A stretch of DNA of 64,000 nucleotides, taken from the NCBI RefSeq assembly GCF_019308355.1, contig NZ_JAAGKM010000005.1:52235-116234 (forward strand). The letters run 5' to 3'. The stretch comes from Empedobacter falsenii. GTDB lineage: Bacteria; Bacteroidota; Bacteroidia; Flavobacteriales; Weeksellaceae. The notes beneath the pieces were generated by a model that saw nothing but the letters and a program-made list of their open reading frames with translations, searched no databases and was not told the DNA's origin. Both the position numbers and the translations under genes were made by a program. Shown in pieces: positions 26,253-35,494 of this stretch (position 1 is the first letter of the stretch; each line of letters begins with the position of its first letter).

Positions 26253-26260
26253 TACCTTTG
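26253..26260 (+). promoter_or_regulatory. TAnnTTTG -7 box of the DUF3109 operon
   Basis: TACCTTTG matches the consensus and ends 23 nt before the ATG at 26284. It lies back-to-back with the dxs promoter. Confidence 0.6.
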
Positions 26261-26283
26261 CATGTTACAAAATTTAATGTAAC

Positions 26284-26862
26284 ATGTTCCAAATAGGAAA
26301 AACCCTTGTATCTGAAGAACTACTAAATGAAGATTTTGTTTGTAATCTTAACAAATGTAAAGGGATTTGTTGTGTAGAAGGTGACGCAGGAGCGCCTTTG
26401 AATGATGACGAACTAACTGTATTAGACGATATTTATGAAGATGTAAAACCTTATTTGCGTCCCGAAGGAATTGCGGTGATTGAGCAAGAAGGTAAATACA
26501 CAATGGATACTGACGGCGATTGGGTAACTCCATTAGTCAATAATCGCGAATGCGCCTATTTAGTTTTCGAAGAAAATGGTTTTTCAAAATGCGGTATTGA
26601 AAAAGCATACGAAGACGGAAAGGTCGATTATAAAAAACCAATTTCTTGTCATTTGTATCCAGTTCGTGTTAAGGAATATTCAAATTTCACTTCTGTGAAC
26701 TATGATGTATGGGATATCTGCTCAGATGCTTGTACCTTAGGAAAAGAATTGAAAGTGAATGTTGCAACATTTGCAAAAGATTCGTTGGTCCGAAAATTTG
26801 GACAAGAATGGTACGATGAATTAATGGACATTCAACAAGAATTAAACAACCAAAAAAAGTAA
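26284..26862 (+). CDS. DUF3109 family cysteine-cluster protein
   Basis: This 192-residue protein carries the DUF3109 cysteine pattern: FVCNLNKCKGICCVEGDAGAPL near the start, REC, SKCGIE, SCHLYPVRV and CSDAC further on. The cysteines probably bind a metal or Fe-S cluster, related to YkgJ-type proteins. Biochemical function unknown. It heads a rightward run of four genes; the next starts 13 nt later. Confidence 0.9.
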   Translation: MFQIGKTLVSEELLNEDFVCNLNKCKGICCVEGDAGAPLNDDELTVLDDIYEDVKPYLRPEGIAVIEQEGKYTMDTDGDWVTPLVNNRECAYLVFEENGFSKCGIEKAYEDGKVDYKKPISCHLYPVRVKEYSNFTSVNYDVWDICSDACTLGKELKVNVATFAKDSLVRKFGQEWYDELMDIQQELNNQKK

Positions 26863-26875
26863 AAAAAAAATTATT

Positions 26876-28537
26876 ATGTCAATAACAAGAGCAAGAAGAT
26901 CTACTGACGCTATTGAAAGATTATATATCTCTATGCGTCATTTATTTCATAGAGGAGTGTACCGTCCATCTGGTGCGCCTGGAAAAATATTAAGAAATTT
27001 ATTATTCGAAATCAATCCTGAAATCTACGGATCAATGACAGATCCAAACAAAGTAGAATTAAGCGGATTAATGTACGTTTTAGATCGTTTACCAGAAGGA
27101 ATTGTAGAAACACCTTATGTGTCTTTTACATCTGACGAAGGCTATGATCGTTCTATTTTCACACCAATTATTCCTGCAAAACGTCGTCGTTTTTGCTATA
27201 GAATTGATGATGATCAAATGAATATCGAAATTTCTCGCGGTCGTTCTGATATCTATGATGTGTTGACGCACTTAACGTTTTTATATAACGAGGCAGATAA
27301 AATCAGAAATAGAGCATTCAGTAACGAAACACTTTCTAAAAGTAGAGCGTGGGAATTTATCGAAAATGTTGCATTTAATGAAGTTGAAATTTCTCGAAAA
27401 GAACGCGAAGTTGCTTTGATGCATTTATCGACGATTTTAGGAAGAACATTTGAAGAAACACAAGAAATTCATCATTATTTCAGTAAAGCAGACGACAAAG
27501 ATTATTTTTTCCGTGTAGTTTATTGGATGGGATATACTAGCCAACAAGATCGTATCGGAACAAAGAAACGTGAAATTACATTTACGTCAACTTTACGTGA
27601 ATCGATTGGTCATCATATGATTGGAGAAAAATGGGCGAATGAAATCAAACGTGTATTATTCGAAAATAATCTTCAAGATAAAAACATTCACATCATTTCT
27701 GCTAATATGCATAGTGTGTCTAACATGTTGTATGCCTATGATGGATTAAAAAGAAAATACAAAAATGATGGTGTAGAAATTTACGAAGATTTGAGTGCGG
27801 CAAACAACAAAATGTTGCGCGATTCGTTAAATGAATACACTCAACAAAATGGTTTAGTTTACATCAAAGATCAATCAGGAACAAATATCGATGTTCAAAT
27901 TATTGATTTATCTAAAGTAAACATTGCAAATTCAGCATTTTCTTATGCAAAAGATAAGAACAATGAGGTGATTATTGTGATGGATTATGCCTTTGGTGAG
28001 CAAGCATTTGAGGCGATGGATGAGTTGTTGAAACCATACAAAGTAGGAGATGTAAAATTCAAAATGAATGTAAAATCTGTTGCGATTATGGGTAAAGCTG
28101 GTATTCTTGAAGGAATAAAAGGTGATATAATGATTGCTACAGCGCATGTTTTCGAAGGAACAACAGATAATTATGTTTTTGATAACGAATTAACCGCTGC
28201 AGATTTCGAAGGACAAGGTTTAGGTGTTTATGAAGGACCAATGATTTCGGTTTTAGGAACATCATTACAAAATAAAGACGTTTTAGAGTATTTCAAAAAT
28301 TCGTCTTTCCAAGCGATTGGATTAGAAATGGAAGGTGCGCATTATCAAAAAGCGATTCAGGTTGCGTCAAAAATTAGACATCACATCGATAAAGATGTTA
28401 AAGTAATGTATGCTTATTACGCTTCTGATAATCCGTTAGAAACAGGAAGTACATTGGCTTCTGGAGGTTTAGGATTAACAGGTGTAAAACCAACTTATCT
28501 AATCACACAAAAGATATTAGAAAAAATTATTAAATAA
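26876..28537 (+). CDS. Conserved flavobacterial protein (DUF6909-like), phosphorylase-like C-terminus
   Basis: The protein has 553 residues, is soluble and has no signal. The N-terminal half (RARRSTDAIERLYISMRHLF; LRNLLFEINPEIYGSM) matches a family conserved in Flavobacteriia that I recall as DUF6909. The C-terminal third has features of the nucleoside phosphorylase fold, with FVFEGTTDN-type glycine turns and FQAIGLEMEGAHYQKA, where MEGA is the ribose-binding signature of purine nucleoside phosphorylases and AMP nucleosidases. A nucleotide or nucleoside-cleaving activity is possible but unproven. It lies in an operon-like run with the DUF3109 gene and an oxidoreductase. Confidence 0.75.
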   Translation: MSITRARRSTDAIERLYISMRHLFHRGVYRPSGAPGKILRNLLFEINPEIYGSMTDPNKVELSGLMYVLDRLPEGIVETPYVSFTSDEGYDRSIFTPIIPAKRRRFCYRIDDDQMNIEISRGRSDIYDVLTHLTFLYNEADKIRNRAFSNETLSKSRAWEFIENVAFNEVEISRKEREVALMHLSTILGRTFEETQEIHHYFSKADDKDYFFRVVYWMGYTSQQDRIGTKKREITFTSTLRESIGHHMIGEKWANEIKRVLFENNLQDKNIHIISANMHSVSNMLYAYDGLKRKYKNDGVEIYEDLSAANNKMLRDSLNEYTQQNGLVYIKDQSGTNIDVQIIDLSKVNIANSAFSYAKDKNNEVIIVMDYAFGEQAFEAMDELLKPYKVGDVKFKMNVKSVAIMGKAGILEGIKGDIMIATAHVFEGTTDNYVFDNELTAADFEGQGLGVYEGPMISVLGTSLQNKDVLEYFKNSSFQAIGLEMEGAHYQKAIQVASKIRHHIDKDVKVMYAYYASDNPLETGSTLASGGLGLTGVKPTYLITQKILEKIIK

Positions 28538-28542
28538 ATTCA

Positions 28543-29547
28543 ATGAAGAATTTTTCCATTTTAGGCTACGGTCATATTGGACGTGTACATCAACAAGCGA
28601 TAGAAGAAACGGAAAATGCGCAATTAATTTCGGTGATTGATTTCAATTTACCAGAAGATTTACCTTTCAAAGGTTATTCAACACTTGAAAGTTTTCTGAA
28701 CGAAGATCAAGAAACTGATGTTGTTGTGATTGCTACGCCAAATGGTTTGCACCGCGAACATGCGATTCGTTGTTTAAAAGCGGGAAAAAATGTTTTGATT
28801 GAAAAACCAATTGCATTAACTGTAGAAGATATTACTGAAATACTGAAAGTTGCTGACGAAAAGAAACTTAGAGTTTTTACGTCGATGCAGCTTCGTTTTT
28901 CTCCAGTTGTGCAATATGTAAAGAATTTGATAGATAATAATTCATTAGGGAAAATTTTCATGGTGAATATTAATTGCTATTGGAATCGTAACAAGAATTA
29001 TTACAAGTTGCGTGAATGGCACGGAAACCAAGAAATGGATGGAGGTGTTTTATTTACTCAATTTTCGCATTTTGTTGATATCATGAATTTTTGGTTTGAT
29101 GAGGTAATTTGTACAAATTCAAAAAGTTTCAATTTTACGCATCAAGAAGTGACAGAATTTGATGATTCGGGTTGTGTTGATTTTACTGCCGATGGAGCAA
29201 TCGGACATATGATTTATACAACGTCAGTTTTCAATAAAAATTTCGAAAGTAATATCACGCTTATTGCTGAAAAAGGAACAATAAAGATTGGAGATCAATA
29301 TCTTAATCAAATGATTTATTCTGATTTAAAAAATGTGTGTTGTTCAAACAAAATTTCTACTGAACAAAAGAATTTTCATCCTAACGCCATTGCCGAAATT
29401 TCTGACGCGTTAATCCGTCATAATGAATCTTTGTTAGATGGAAAATATGCTGTAAATTTAGTCAAGTTTATTTCGGATGCGAATCATTTGGCAACAGAAA
29501 ATAAGCAAGAACTTAAAATAGAAAACTATGAAATTTCACACTCGTAA
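28543..29547 (+). CDS. Gfo/Idh/MocA family oxidoreductase
   Basis: This 334-residue NAD(P)-dependent sugar dehydrogenase-like protein has the Rossmann glycine motif ILGYGHIGRVHQQAI at the start and the family signature EKPIALTVEDI near residue 88. The substrate-site region reads GGVLFTQFSHFVDIMNFWF around residues 168-186. The sequence resembles enzymes that oxidise the 3-position of UDP-activated amino sugars (WbpB/GnnA type), but no sugar-pathway genes are nearby, so the substrate is open. It starts 5 nt after the DUF6909-like gene and overlaps the following thioesterase by 20 nt. Confidence 0.92.
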   Translation: MKNFSILGYGHIGRVHQQAIEETENAQLISVIDFNLPEDLPFKGYSTLESFLNEDQETDVVVIATPNGLHREHAIRCLKAGKNVLIEKPIALTVEDITEILKVADEKKLRVFTSMQLRFSPVVQYVKNLIDNNSLGKIFMVNINCYWNRNKNYYKLREWHGNQEMDGGVLFTQFSHFVDIMNFWFDEVICTNSKSFNFTHQEVTEFDDSGCVDFTADGAIGHMIYTTSVFNKNFESNITLIAEKGTIKIGDQYLNQMIYSDLKNVCCSNKISTEQKNFHPNAIAEISDALIRHNESLLDGKYAVNLVKFISDANHLATENKQELKIENYEISHS

Positions 29548-29923
29548 ATGGGTAAAACCAGAAGATCTTAACCCAAACAAAACACTTTTTGGAGGAAAGC
29601 TTTTGGCTTGGATTGATGAAGAAGCGGCGTTGTATAGCATTGTGCAATTAGAAAATTCGCATGTTGTGACCAAATATATGTCGGAAATCAACTTTATGGC
29701 TTCGGCTCGTGAAGGTGATATTGTAGAAATTGGAATTGAAGTGGTGAAATTTGGAACAACTTCATTGGTTTTACAATGCGAAGTACGTAACAAAATGACG
29801 CATGAAACCATTATTACAGTCGATCGAATTACGATGGTAAATTTAGATGCAGAAGGAAAACCAAAACCACACGGGAAAACACAAATAGAATATGTGGTGG
29901 ATCGTTTAGCTGGAAAAGGTTAA
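29528..29923 (+). CDS. Hotdog-fold acyl-CoA thioesterase
   Basis: This 131-residue single hotdog domain hydrolyses acyl-CoA. The core motif NKTLFGGKLLAWIDEEAALYS holds the catalytic aspartate in the central helix, followed by the VTKYMSEINFMASAREGDIV strand. It ends the rightward operon and overlaps the preceding oxidoreductase by 20 nt, which indicates coupled translation. It is YciA/BACH-like. Chain-length specificity unknown. Confidence 0.9.
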   Translation: MKFHTRKWVKPEDLNPNKTLFGGKLLAWIDEEAALYSIVQLENSHVVTKYMSEINFMASAREGDIVEIGIEVVKFGTTSLVLQCEVRNKMTHETIITVDRITMVNLDAEGKPKPHGKTQIEYVVDRLAGKG

Positions 29924-29937
29924 AAAATTATATCAAT

Positions 29938-29968
29938 AAAAAAGTCGAAACATTGTTTCGACTTTTTT
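29938..29968. terminator. Bidirectional terminator between two thioesterase genes
   Basis: GTCGAAAC / GTTTCGAC with a 3-nt loop, flanked by A and T runs on both sides. Confidence 0.85.
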
Positions 29969-29971
29969 ATT

Positions 29972-30493
29972 TTATTCTGTAATAAACAACGATTTTAATT
30001 CGTGTGCATCAGCAGGATTCATTCTGCCAGCCAAAATCAAACTTAATTGTTTACGACGCAAAGCAGCTTCATAACGCTCGATTTCTTGTTCAGATTCTGG
30101 AATTAATTCAGGGACTTGAACAGGTTTATTATCATTATCAACGGCTACAAATGTATAAATACCGCTATTTGTTTGGTTATAAACACAATTTTCGTAATCG
30201 TAAACATAGACATCAACATACACTTCCATCGATGATTTGAATGCGCGAGTTACTTTAGATTCTAACTTCACTGTACTTCCCATCGGAATCGGAATGTTAA
30301 ACGCAACGTGATTGACACTTGCTGTTACAACCAAAAAACTTCCACCATGCATTTTCGCAGAAATAGAAGAAATTCTGTCCATAGAAGCCAATAATTCGCC
30401 TCCGAACATGTTTCCTAAGTTGTTGGTTTCATTCGGTAAAACCAAGTTTGTCATTACTGCTAACGACTCTTTTGCTGTTTTTGCTTTCGCCAT
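29972..30493 (-). CDS. Hotdog-fold acyl-CoA thioesterase (BACH type)
   Basis: The protein has 173 residues from the ATG at 30493; an upstream TTG is less likely. The hotdog core reads NNLGNMFGGELLASMDRISSI, with the active-site aspartate in the helix, then VTASVNHVAFNIPIPMGSTV. A C-terminal 40-residue helical tail (SEQEIERYEAALRRKQL) is typical of cytosolic acyl-CoA hydrolases. It converges on another thioesterase gene across a shared terminator. Physiological substrate unknown. Confidence 0.9.
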   Translation of the reverse strand: MAKAKTAKESLAVMTNLVLPNETNNLGNMFGGELLASMDRISSISAKMHGGSFLVVTASVNHVAFNIPIPMGSTVKLESKVTRAFKSSMEVYVDVYVYDYENCVYNQTNSGIYTFVAVDNDNKPVQVPELIPESEQEIERYEAALRRKQLSLILAGRMNPADAHELKSLFITE

Positions 30494-30650
30494 AAACTTT
30501 TGTTTGTTGGGTGCAAATTTCAACAAAATATTCGAGTTTTGAAACAGTTATTATCGTTGTGTTAAGTATTTGTAATTGAGTTTTTTATTAAATCAATAAA
30601 ATTTTATAGTTAAAAAATGTTAATATAGATTATTGTATTATTTCAAGTCT

Positions 30651-30658
30651 TACATTTG
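30651..30658 (+). promoter_or_regulatory. TAnnTTTG -7 box before the small exported protein
   Basis: TACATTTG ends 9 nt before the ATG at 30668. Confidence 0.5.
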
Positions 30659-30667
30659 AACAGAATT

Positions 30668-31042
30668 ATGAAAATGTTTATCACATACTTGCTGTCTGCT
30701 TTATTTCTGCTATTTTTTGCGGAAACTAAAGTGTTTGCGGGTACTCAACATTTTCAAGGAAATTTAACTTCGCAGACAGTTGTTAACGATAATACACATA
30801 TTTATCACGCAAGTAAAATTGTTGAAACTAAATTTTCTAAAACTTCAAATTCAAATCAATTTCAAGAATTTAATCCAAGTATCGAAACGATTGATGATGA
30901 TTTTCAGACATCAAACAAAATCGATTTAGAAACTTGTATCAAACTATTAAGTGTTGTTCTGGTTTTAAACTTTATGATTCAAGGTTTAAGAAAGAAGCAC
31001 ATCTTCTACAATAAAACCATCAAATTTTCGAGTTGTAAGTAA
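30668..31042 (+). CDS. Small exported protein of unknown function
   Basis: This 124-residue protein starts at the ATG at 30668; a TTG 12 nt upstream overlaps the promoter box. It has an N-terminal signal-like segment (MKMFITYLLSALFLLFFAETKVFA) and a second hydrophobic segment near residues 92-108 (CIKLLSVVLVLNFMIQGL) with a basic C-terminus, so it may be membrane-anchored. No family recognised. It precedes the RND operon by 184 nt and may or may not be cotranscribed. Confidence 0.6.
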   Translation: MKMFITYLLSALFLLFFAETKVFAGTQHFQGNLTSQTVVNDNTHIYHASKIVETKFSKTSNSNQFQEFNPSIETIDDDFQTSNKIDLETCIKLLSVVLVLNFMIQGLRKKHIFYNKTIKFSSCK

Positions 31043-31225
31043 ATTTTGTTACGTACAATTAGAATTTGATTGATTTCTTAAATTTTTAAAATTACACCAA
31101 AAATTAGTGTTCAGTTCATGAATAGCTGAATGTTAACCAATTTTTGTATGTAATATTTTTTGGTAAAACTACTTCTGCCAAGAAATCCATTTCATCAAAT
31201 TTTACATTTAATAGTTAGAAGAATT

Positions 31226-32308
31226 ATGAAAAGAGTCGCATTATTTGTAGCTCTAAGTACTGTATTGTTGACAACAAGTTGTTCATCAAAAAAACAGGAA
31301 AAAGAAGAAGTGAAAGATTATCCAATCACAACGCCAATCAAAATGGATACGATTGTAGATAAGGATTATGTAGCCCAAATTCAATCGGTACGAAACATCG
31401 AAATTCGTGCGCAAGAAAAAGGTTATTTGCAAAAAGTTTTTGTGGATGAAGGTCAACATGTACAAGCTGGTCAATTGTTGTTTCGCATTATGCCTTCGAT
31501 GTATCAAGCCGAATATTTAAAATCGAAAGCTGAGGTAAAAGAGGCACAAATTGAATTACAAAATTCAGCAACTTTGGCTGATAATAATGTCGTTTCTAAG
31601 AACGAAAAAGCCATTGCGCAAGCACGATTAGAAAAATCGAAAGCAGAAATGCAATTGGCTCAATTACATTTATCATTTACAGATATTCGTGCACCATTTT
31701 CTGGTGTTATTGATAGAATTCCTATGAAATTGGGAAGCTTGATTGACGAAGGAATGTTATTAACAAATTTATCTGATAACTCATCAATGTTTGCTTATTT
31801 CAACGTTTCTGAACCTGAATATTTAGATTATCAAACAAATATTCAAGATAGAGCGAATAAACAAGTTTCGTTGATTATGGCGAATAATAAACCTTTACCA
31901 GAAAAAGGTTTGGTAGAAACGATAGAAGGAGAATTTAACAACGAAACAGGAAATATTGCGTTTCGTGCACGTTTTGCAAATCCAAATCATCTGTTAAGAA
32001 ATGGTGAAACAGGGAAAGTAAAAATGACAGTTCCGTTACATGATGCTTTATTAATTCCACAAAAAGCAACCTACGAAATTCAAGATAAAACCTATGTTTT
32101 TGTAGTAGATAAAAATGGTGTTGTCAAATCGAGAAATATCACGATTGGTCTAGAAATGCCTGATGTTTATGTGGTAGAAAGCGGACTTTCGGAGAAAGAT
32201 AATATTTTGTTAGAGGGTGTTCAGAAAGTGAAAGATGATGATAAAATCAAAACGAAATTTATTGCACCAAGAAAAGTTCTTTCATCGTTGAAATTAAAAT
32301 CAAACTAA
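31226..32308 (+). CDS. RND efflux periplasmic adaptor lipoprotein
   Basis: This 360-residue membrane-fusion protein starts at the ATG at 31226, giving a lipoprotein signal (MKRVALFVALSTVLLTTSC). A biotinyl-lipoyl-like half appears as VRNIEIRAQEKGYLQKVFVDEG with the partner FTDIRAPFSGVIDRIPMKLG. A helical hairpin and the beta-barrel domain follow. It bridges the inner-membrane RND pump encoded 18 nt downstream and the outer-membrane channel. Exported compounds cannot be inferred. Confidence 0.95.
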   Translation: MKRVALFVALSTVLLTTSCSSKKQEKEEVKDYPITTPIKMDTIVDKDYVAQIQSVRNIEIRAQEKGYLQKVFVDEGQHVQAGQLLFRIMPSMYQAEYLKSKAEVKEAQIELQNSATLADNNVVSKNEKAIAQARLEKSKAEMQLAQLHLSFTDIRAPFSGVIDRIPMKLGSLIDEGMLLTNLSDNSSMFAYFNVSEPEYLDYQTNIQDRANKQVSLIMANNKPLPEKGLVETIEGEFNNETGNIAFRARFANPNHLLRNGETGKVKMTVPLHDALLIPQKATYEIQDKTYVFVVDKNGVVKSRNITIGLEMPDVYVVESGLSEKDNILLEGVQKVKDDDKIKTKFIAPRKVLSSLKLKSN

Positions 32309-32326
32309 TCTAAAAAATTCAAAGTT

Positions 32327-35300
32327 ATGTTTGATAAATTTATTCGAAGACCCGTTCTATCGATTGTCATTTCGTTGATTATAGTTTTCTTAGGAATTCT
32401 ATCATTAGTCAAATTACCCGTAACGCAGTTCCCTTCAATTTCGCCACCAAAGGTGAATATTACAGCGGAATATCCGGGTGCAAATAATGAATTATTAATC
32501 AAATCGGTGGTAATTCCATTAGAACGTGCGCTAAATGGTGTTCCAGGAATGAAATATATTACATCTGATGCTGGGAATGACGGTGAAGCGTCTATTCAAG
32601 TGATATTTGATTTAGGAACTGATCCCAATATTGCAGCTGTAAATGTGCAAAACCGTGTTTCTTCGGTTGTCAATAAACTTCCGCCTTTAGTAGTTCGCGA
32701 AGGAGTGAAAATTACACGCGAAGAATCAAACATGTTGATGTACATTAACTTGTACAGTAACGATCCAAAAGCTGACCAACAATTTTTATATAATTATGCA
32801 GATATCAATATTTTATCTGAGTTGAAACGTATTAATGGAGTTGGAGATGCAGATATTTTAGGAAACCGAGAATATGCAATGCGTGTTTGGTTAAAACCAG
32901 ATAGAATGCAAGCCTATAATATTTCTGCGGATGATGTGATGAAAGCGTTGGATGAACAAAGTATTGAAGCTTCGCCAGGGAAAACAGGGGAAAGTTCTGG
33001 AAAACGTTCAGAAGCTTTTGAATATGTATTAAAATATTCAGGTCGATATAACACAAAAGAACAATATGGAAACATCATTTTAAGAGCAAATCCTGATGGA
33101 GAAATCTTACGTTTAAAAGATGTTGCTGATATAGAATTCGGAAGTTCGATGTATGATATTTACTCAACATTGAACGGAAAACCTTCTGCCGCAATTGTGA
33201 TAAAACAATCGTACGGAAGTAATGCGAGTGAAGTGATTAAAAACATCAAAGCATTAATGGCTGATCTTAAAGAGAATAATTTACCAAAAGGAATGGATTA
33301 CGAGATTTCATATGACGTTTCGAAATTCTTAGATGCTTCAATGGAAAAAGTGGTACATACACTTTTTGAAGCTTTCGTTTTAGTTGGGATTGTTGTGTTT
33401 TTATTCTTAGGTGACTGGCGTTCTACATTGATTCCTGCGTTGGCGGTTCCTGTTTCTTTGGTCGGAACTTTTGCGTTAATGAGTTTCTTTGGAATTACAT
33501 TAAACTTGATTTCATTATTTGCCTTAGTTATGGCGATTGGAGTTGTCGTCGATGATGCGATTGTGGTGATAGAGGCTGTCCACGCCAAGATGGAAGAGAA
33601 AAATCTCTCGCCTTTACGAGCGACGGAAGAAGCGATGCGCGAAATTAGTGGAGCAATTATAGCAATCACATTTGTAATGGCAGCTGTTTTTATTCCAGTT
33701 GCGTTTATGTCTGGTCCAGTTGGAATTTTTTATCGTCAATTTTCGATTACGATGGCAACATCAATTATTTTATCAGGAATTGTTGCCTTAACGCTTACAC
33801 CAGCTTTGTGTGCAATGATTTTGAAAAATAATCATAATCAACCAAGAAAGAAAACGATGCTAAATAAATTTTTGTTGAAGTTTAATAATTTGTTCAACAA
33901 AGGTTCTTTTAAATACGAAAAAGTTTTAACCAAAACAGTTAACAAACGAACTGTTACATTCGGAATTTTACTTGCATTTTGCGCTGGAGTTTTCTTTTTG
34001 AATAATAGTTTGCCTTCTGGATTTATTCCAAACGAAGACCAAGGAATGTTTTATGCAATTATTCAAACACCTCCAGGTTCTACGTTAGAAAGAACGAATG
34101 AAGTTTCTCAAAAATTACAAAAAATAGCGGAAGGAATTGATGGCGTTTCATCAGTTTCATCTTTGGCTGGTTATGAGATTTTGACAGAAGGTACAGGAGC
34201 AAACTCTGGAACTTGTTTAATTAACTTGAAAAGTTGGGACGAACGTTCTAAGTCTGCGGAAGAAATCATCAAAGAATTAGAAGAAAAAGCTGGAAATATT
34301 AATGGTGCGAATATCGAATATTTTCAACCACCATCTGTTCCTGGATATGGAGCTGCAGGAGGTTTCGAGTTGAGATTATTGGATAAAGCGGGTAGTGGAG
34401 ATTATCATAAAATGGAAGAAGTGAGCCGTGATTTTGTAAAAGAATTAACTCGTCGTCCAGAATTGAGCTCTGTATTCACATTTTATAGTGCTTCCTTTCC
34501 TCAATATGTCTTGAAAATTGATAATGATATTGCCGAACAAAAAGGAGTTTCGATCGAAAATGCGATGGATAATTTATCAACATTAGTTGGTTCTAATTAC
34601 GAAACAAGTTTCATCAAATTTGACCGACCTTATAAAGTGATGGTACAAGCTTCGCCAGAATATCGTGCGCTACCGGAAGATTTATTGAAATTGTATGTGA
34701 AAAATGATCAAGGTGAAATGGTTCCATATTCAGCTTTCATGAAAATTGAAAAAGTATATGGTTTATCAGAAATTACGCGTCACAATATGTATAATGCAGC
34801 AGAAATTAGTGGTACGCCAGCTTCTGGTTATAGTAGTGGACAAGCGATTGCAGCGATTAATGAAGTAGCTAAGAATACTTTGCCTCGTGGTTTTGGAATT
34901 GATTGGGCAGGAATATCGAAAGATGAGGTTTCTCGTGGAAATGAAGCGGTCATAATTTTTGTCATCTGTTTAATTTTCGTTTACATGATTTTAGCAGCAC
35001 AATACGAAAGTTTTATTTTGCCTTTACCAGTTATTATTTCATTACCAACAGGGATTTTCGGAGCATTTTTCTTCTTGAAATTATTAGGATTAGAGAATAA
35101 CATTTATGCACAAGTTGCAATGGTGATGTTGATTGGACTTCTCGGTAAAAATGCGGTGTTGATTATTGAGTTTGCAGTACAAAAACATAACGAAGGTTTA
35201 TCAATTGTAAAATCAGCGATTGAAGGTGCGGGTGTTCGTTTCCGTCCAATTTTGATGACATCATTTGCGTTTATTGCAGGTCTTATTCCGTTGGTTATTG

Positions 35301-35494
35301 CTTCTGGTCCGGGAGCAGTAGGAAATAGAACAATTGGTACTGCTGCTGCAGGCGGAATGTTGTTCGGAACTATTTTCGGGTTGTTTATTGTGCCTGGTTT
35401 GTATGTTGCGTTTGGCGCTTTGGCGGATAAAATGCAATTGGTGAAATACGAAGATGAAAATCCTTTAACAGAAGAAATCACGGAAGATGAATAA
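32327..35494 (+). CDS. RND multidrug efflux pump, inner-membrane permease (AcrB/HAE1 type)
   Basis: The 1055 residues form the usual two homologous halves with about twelve membrane helices. It begins MFDKFIRRPVLSIVISLIIVFLG, typical of HAE1 pumps. The proton-relay aspartate pair is in AIGVVVDDAIVVIEAV (first half), with GLLGKNAVLIIEFAV as the second-half counterpart. Docking-domain stretches are recognisable (PSISPPKVNITAEYPGA; GFIPNEDQGMFYAIIQTP). It forms a tripartite system with its neighbours. No TetR/AcrR regulator is adjacent. Confidence 0.97.
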   Translation: MFDKFIRRPVLSIVISLIIVFLGILSLVKLPVTQFPSISPPKVNITAEYPGANNELLIKSVVIPLERALNGVPGMKYITSDAGNDGEASIQVIFDLGTDPNIAAVNVQNRVSSVVNKLPPLVVREGVKITREESNMLMYINLYSNDPKADQQFLYNYADINILSELKRINGVGDADILGNREYAMRVWLKPDRMQAYNISADDVMKALDEQSIEASPGKTGESSGKRSEAFEYVLKYSGRYNTKEQYGNIILRANPDGEILRLKDVADIEFGSSMYDIYSTLNGKPSAAIVIKQSYGSNASEVIKNIKALMADLKENNLPKGMDYEISYDVSKFLDASMEKVVHTLFEAFVLVGIVVFLFLGDWRSTLIPALAVPVSLVGTFALMSFFGITLNLISLFALVMAIGVVVDDAIVVIEAVHAKMEEKNLSPLRATEEAMREISGAIIAITFVMAAVFIPVAFMSGPVGIFYRQFSITMATSIILSGIVALTLTPALCAMILKNNHNQPRKKTMLNKFLLKFNNLFNKGSFKYEKVLTKTVNKRTVTFGILLAFCAGVFFLNNSLPSGFIPNEDQGMFYAIIQTPPGSTLERTNEVSQKLQKIAEGIDGVSSVSSLAGYEILTEGTGANSGTCLINLKSWDERSKSAEEIIKELEEKAGNINGANIEYFQPPSVPGYGAAGGFELRLLDKAGSGDYHKMEEVSRDFVKELTRRPELSSVFTFYSASFPQYVLKIDNDIAEQKGVSIENAMDNLSTLVGSNYETSFIKFDRPYKVMVQASPEYRALPEDLLKLYVKNDQGEMVPYSAFMKIEKVYGLSEITRHNMYNAAEISGTPASGYSSGQAIAAINEVAKNTLPRGFGIDWAGISKDEVSRGNEAVIIFVICLIFVYMILAAQYESFILPLPVIISLPTGIFGAFFFLKLLGLENNIYAQVAMVMLIGLLGKNAVLIIEFAVQKHNEGLSIVKSAIEGAGVRFRPILMTSFAFIAGLIPLVIASGPGAVGNRTIGTAAAGGMLFGTIFGLFIVPGLYVAFGALADKMQLVKYEDENPLTEEITEDE

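Noticed and set aside
33298..33669. Frame antisense to the RND permease (and similar frames on the reverse of other large genes)
   Set aside because: Antisense shadows of strongly conserved genes with no independent support.
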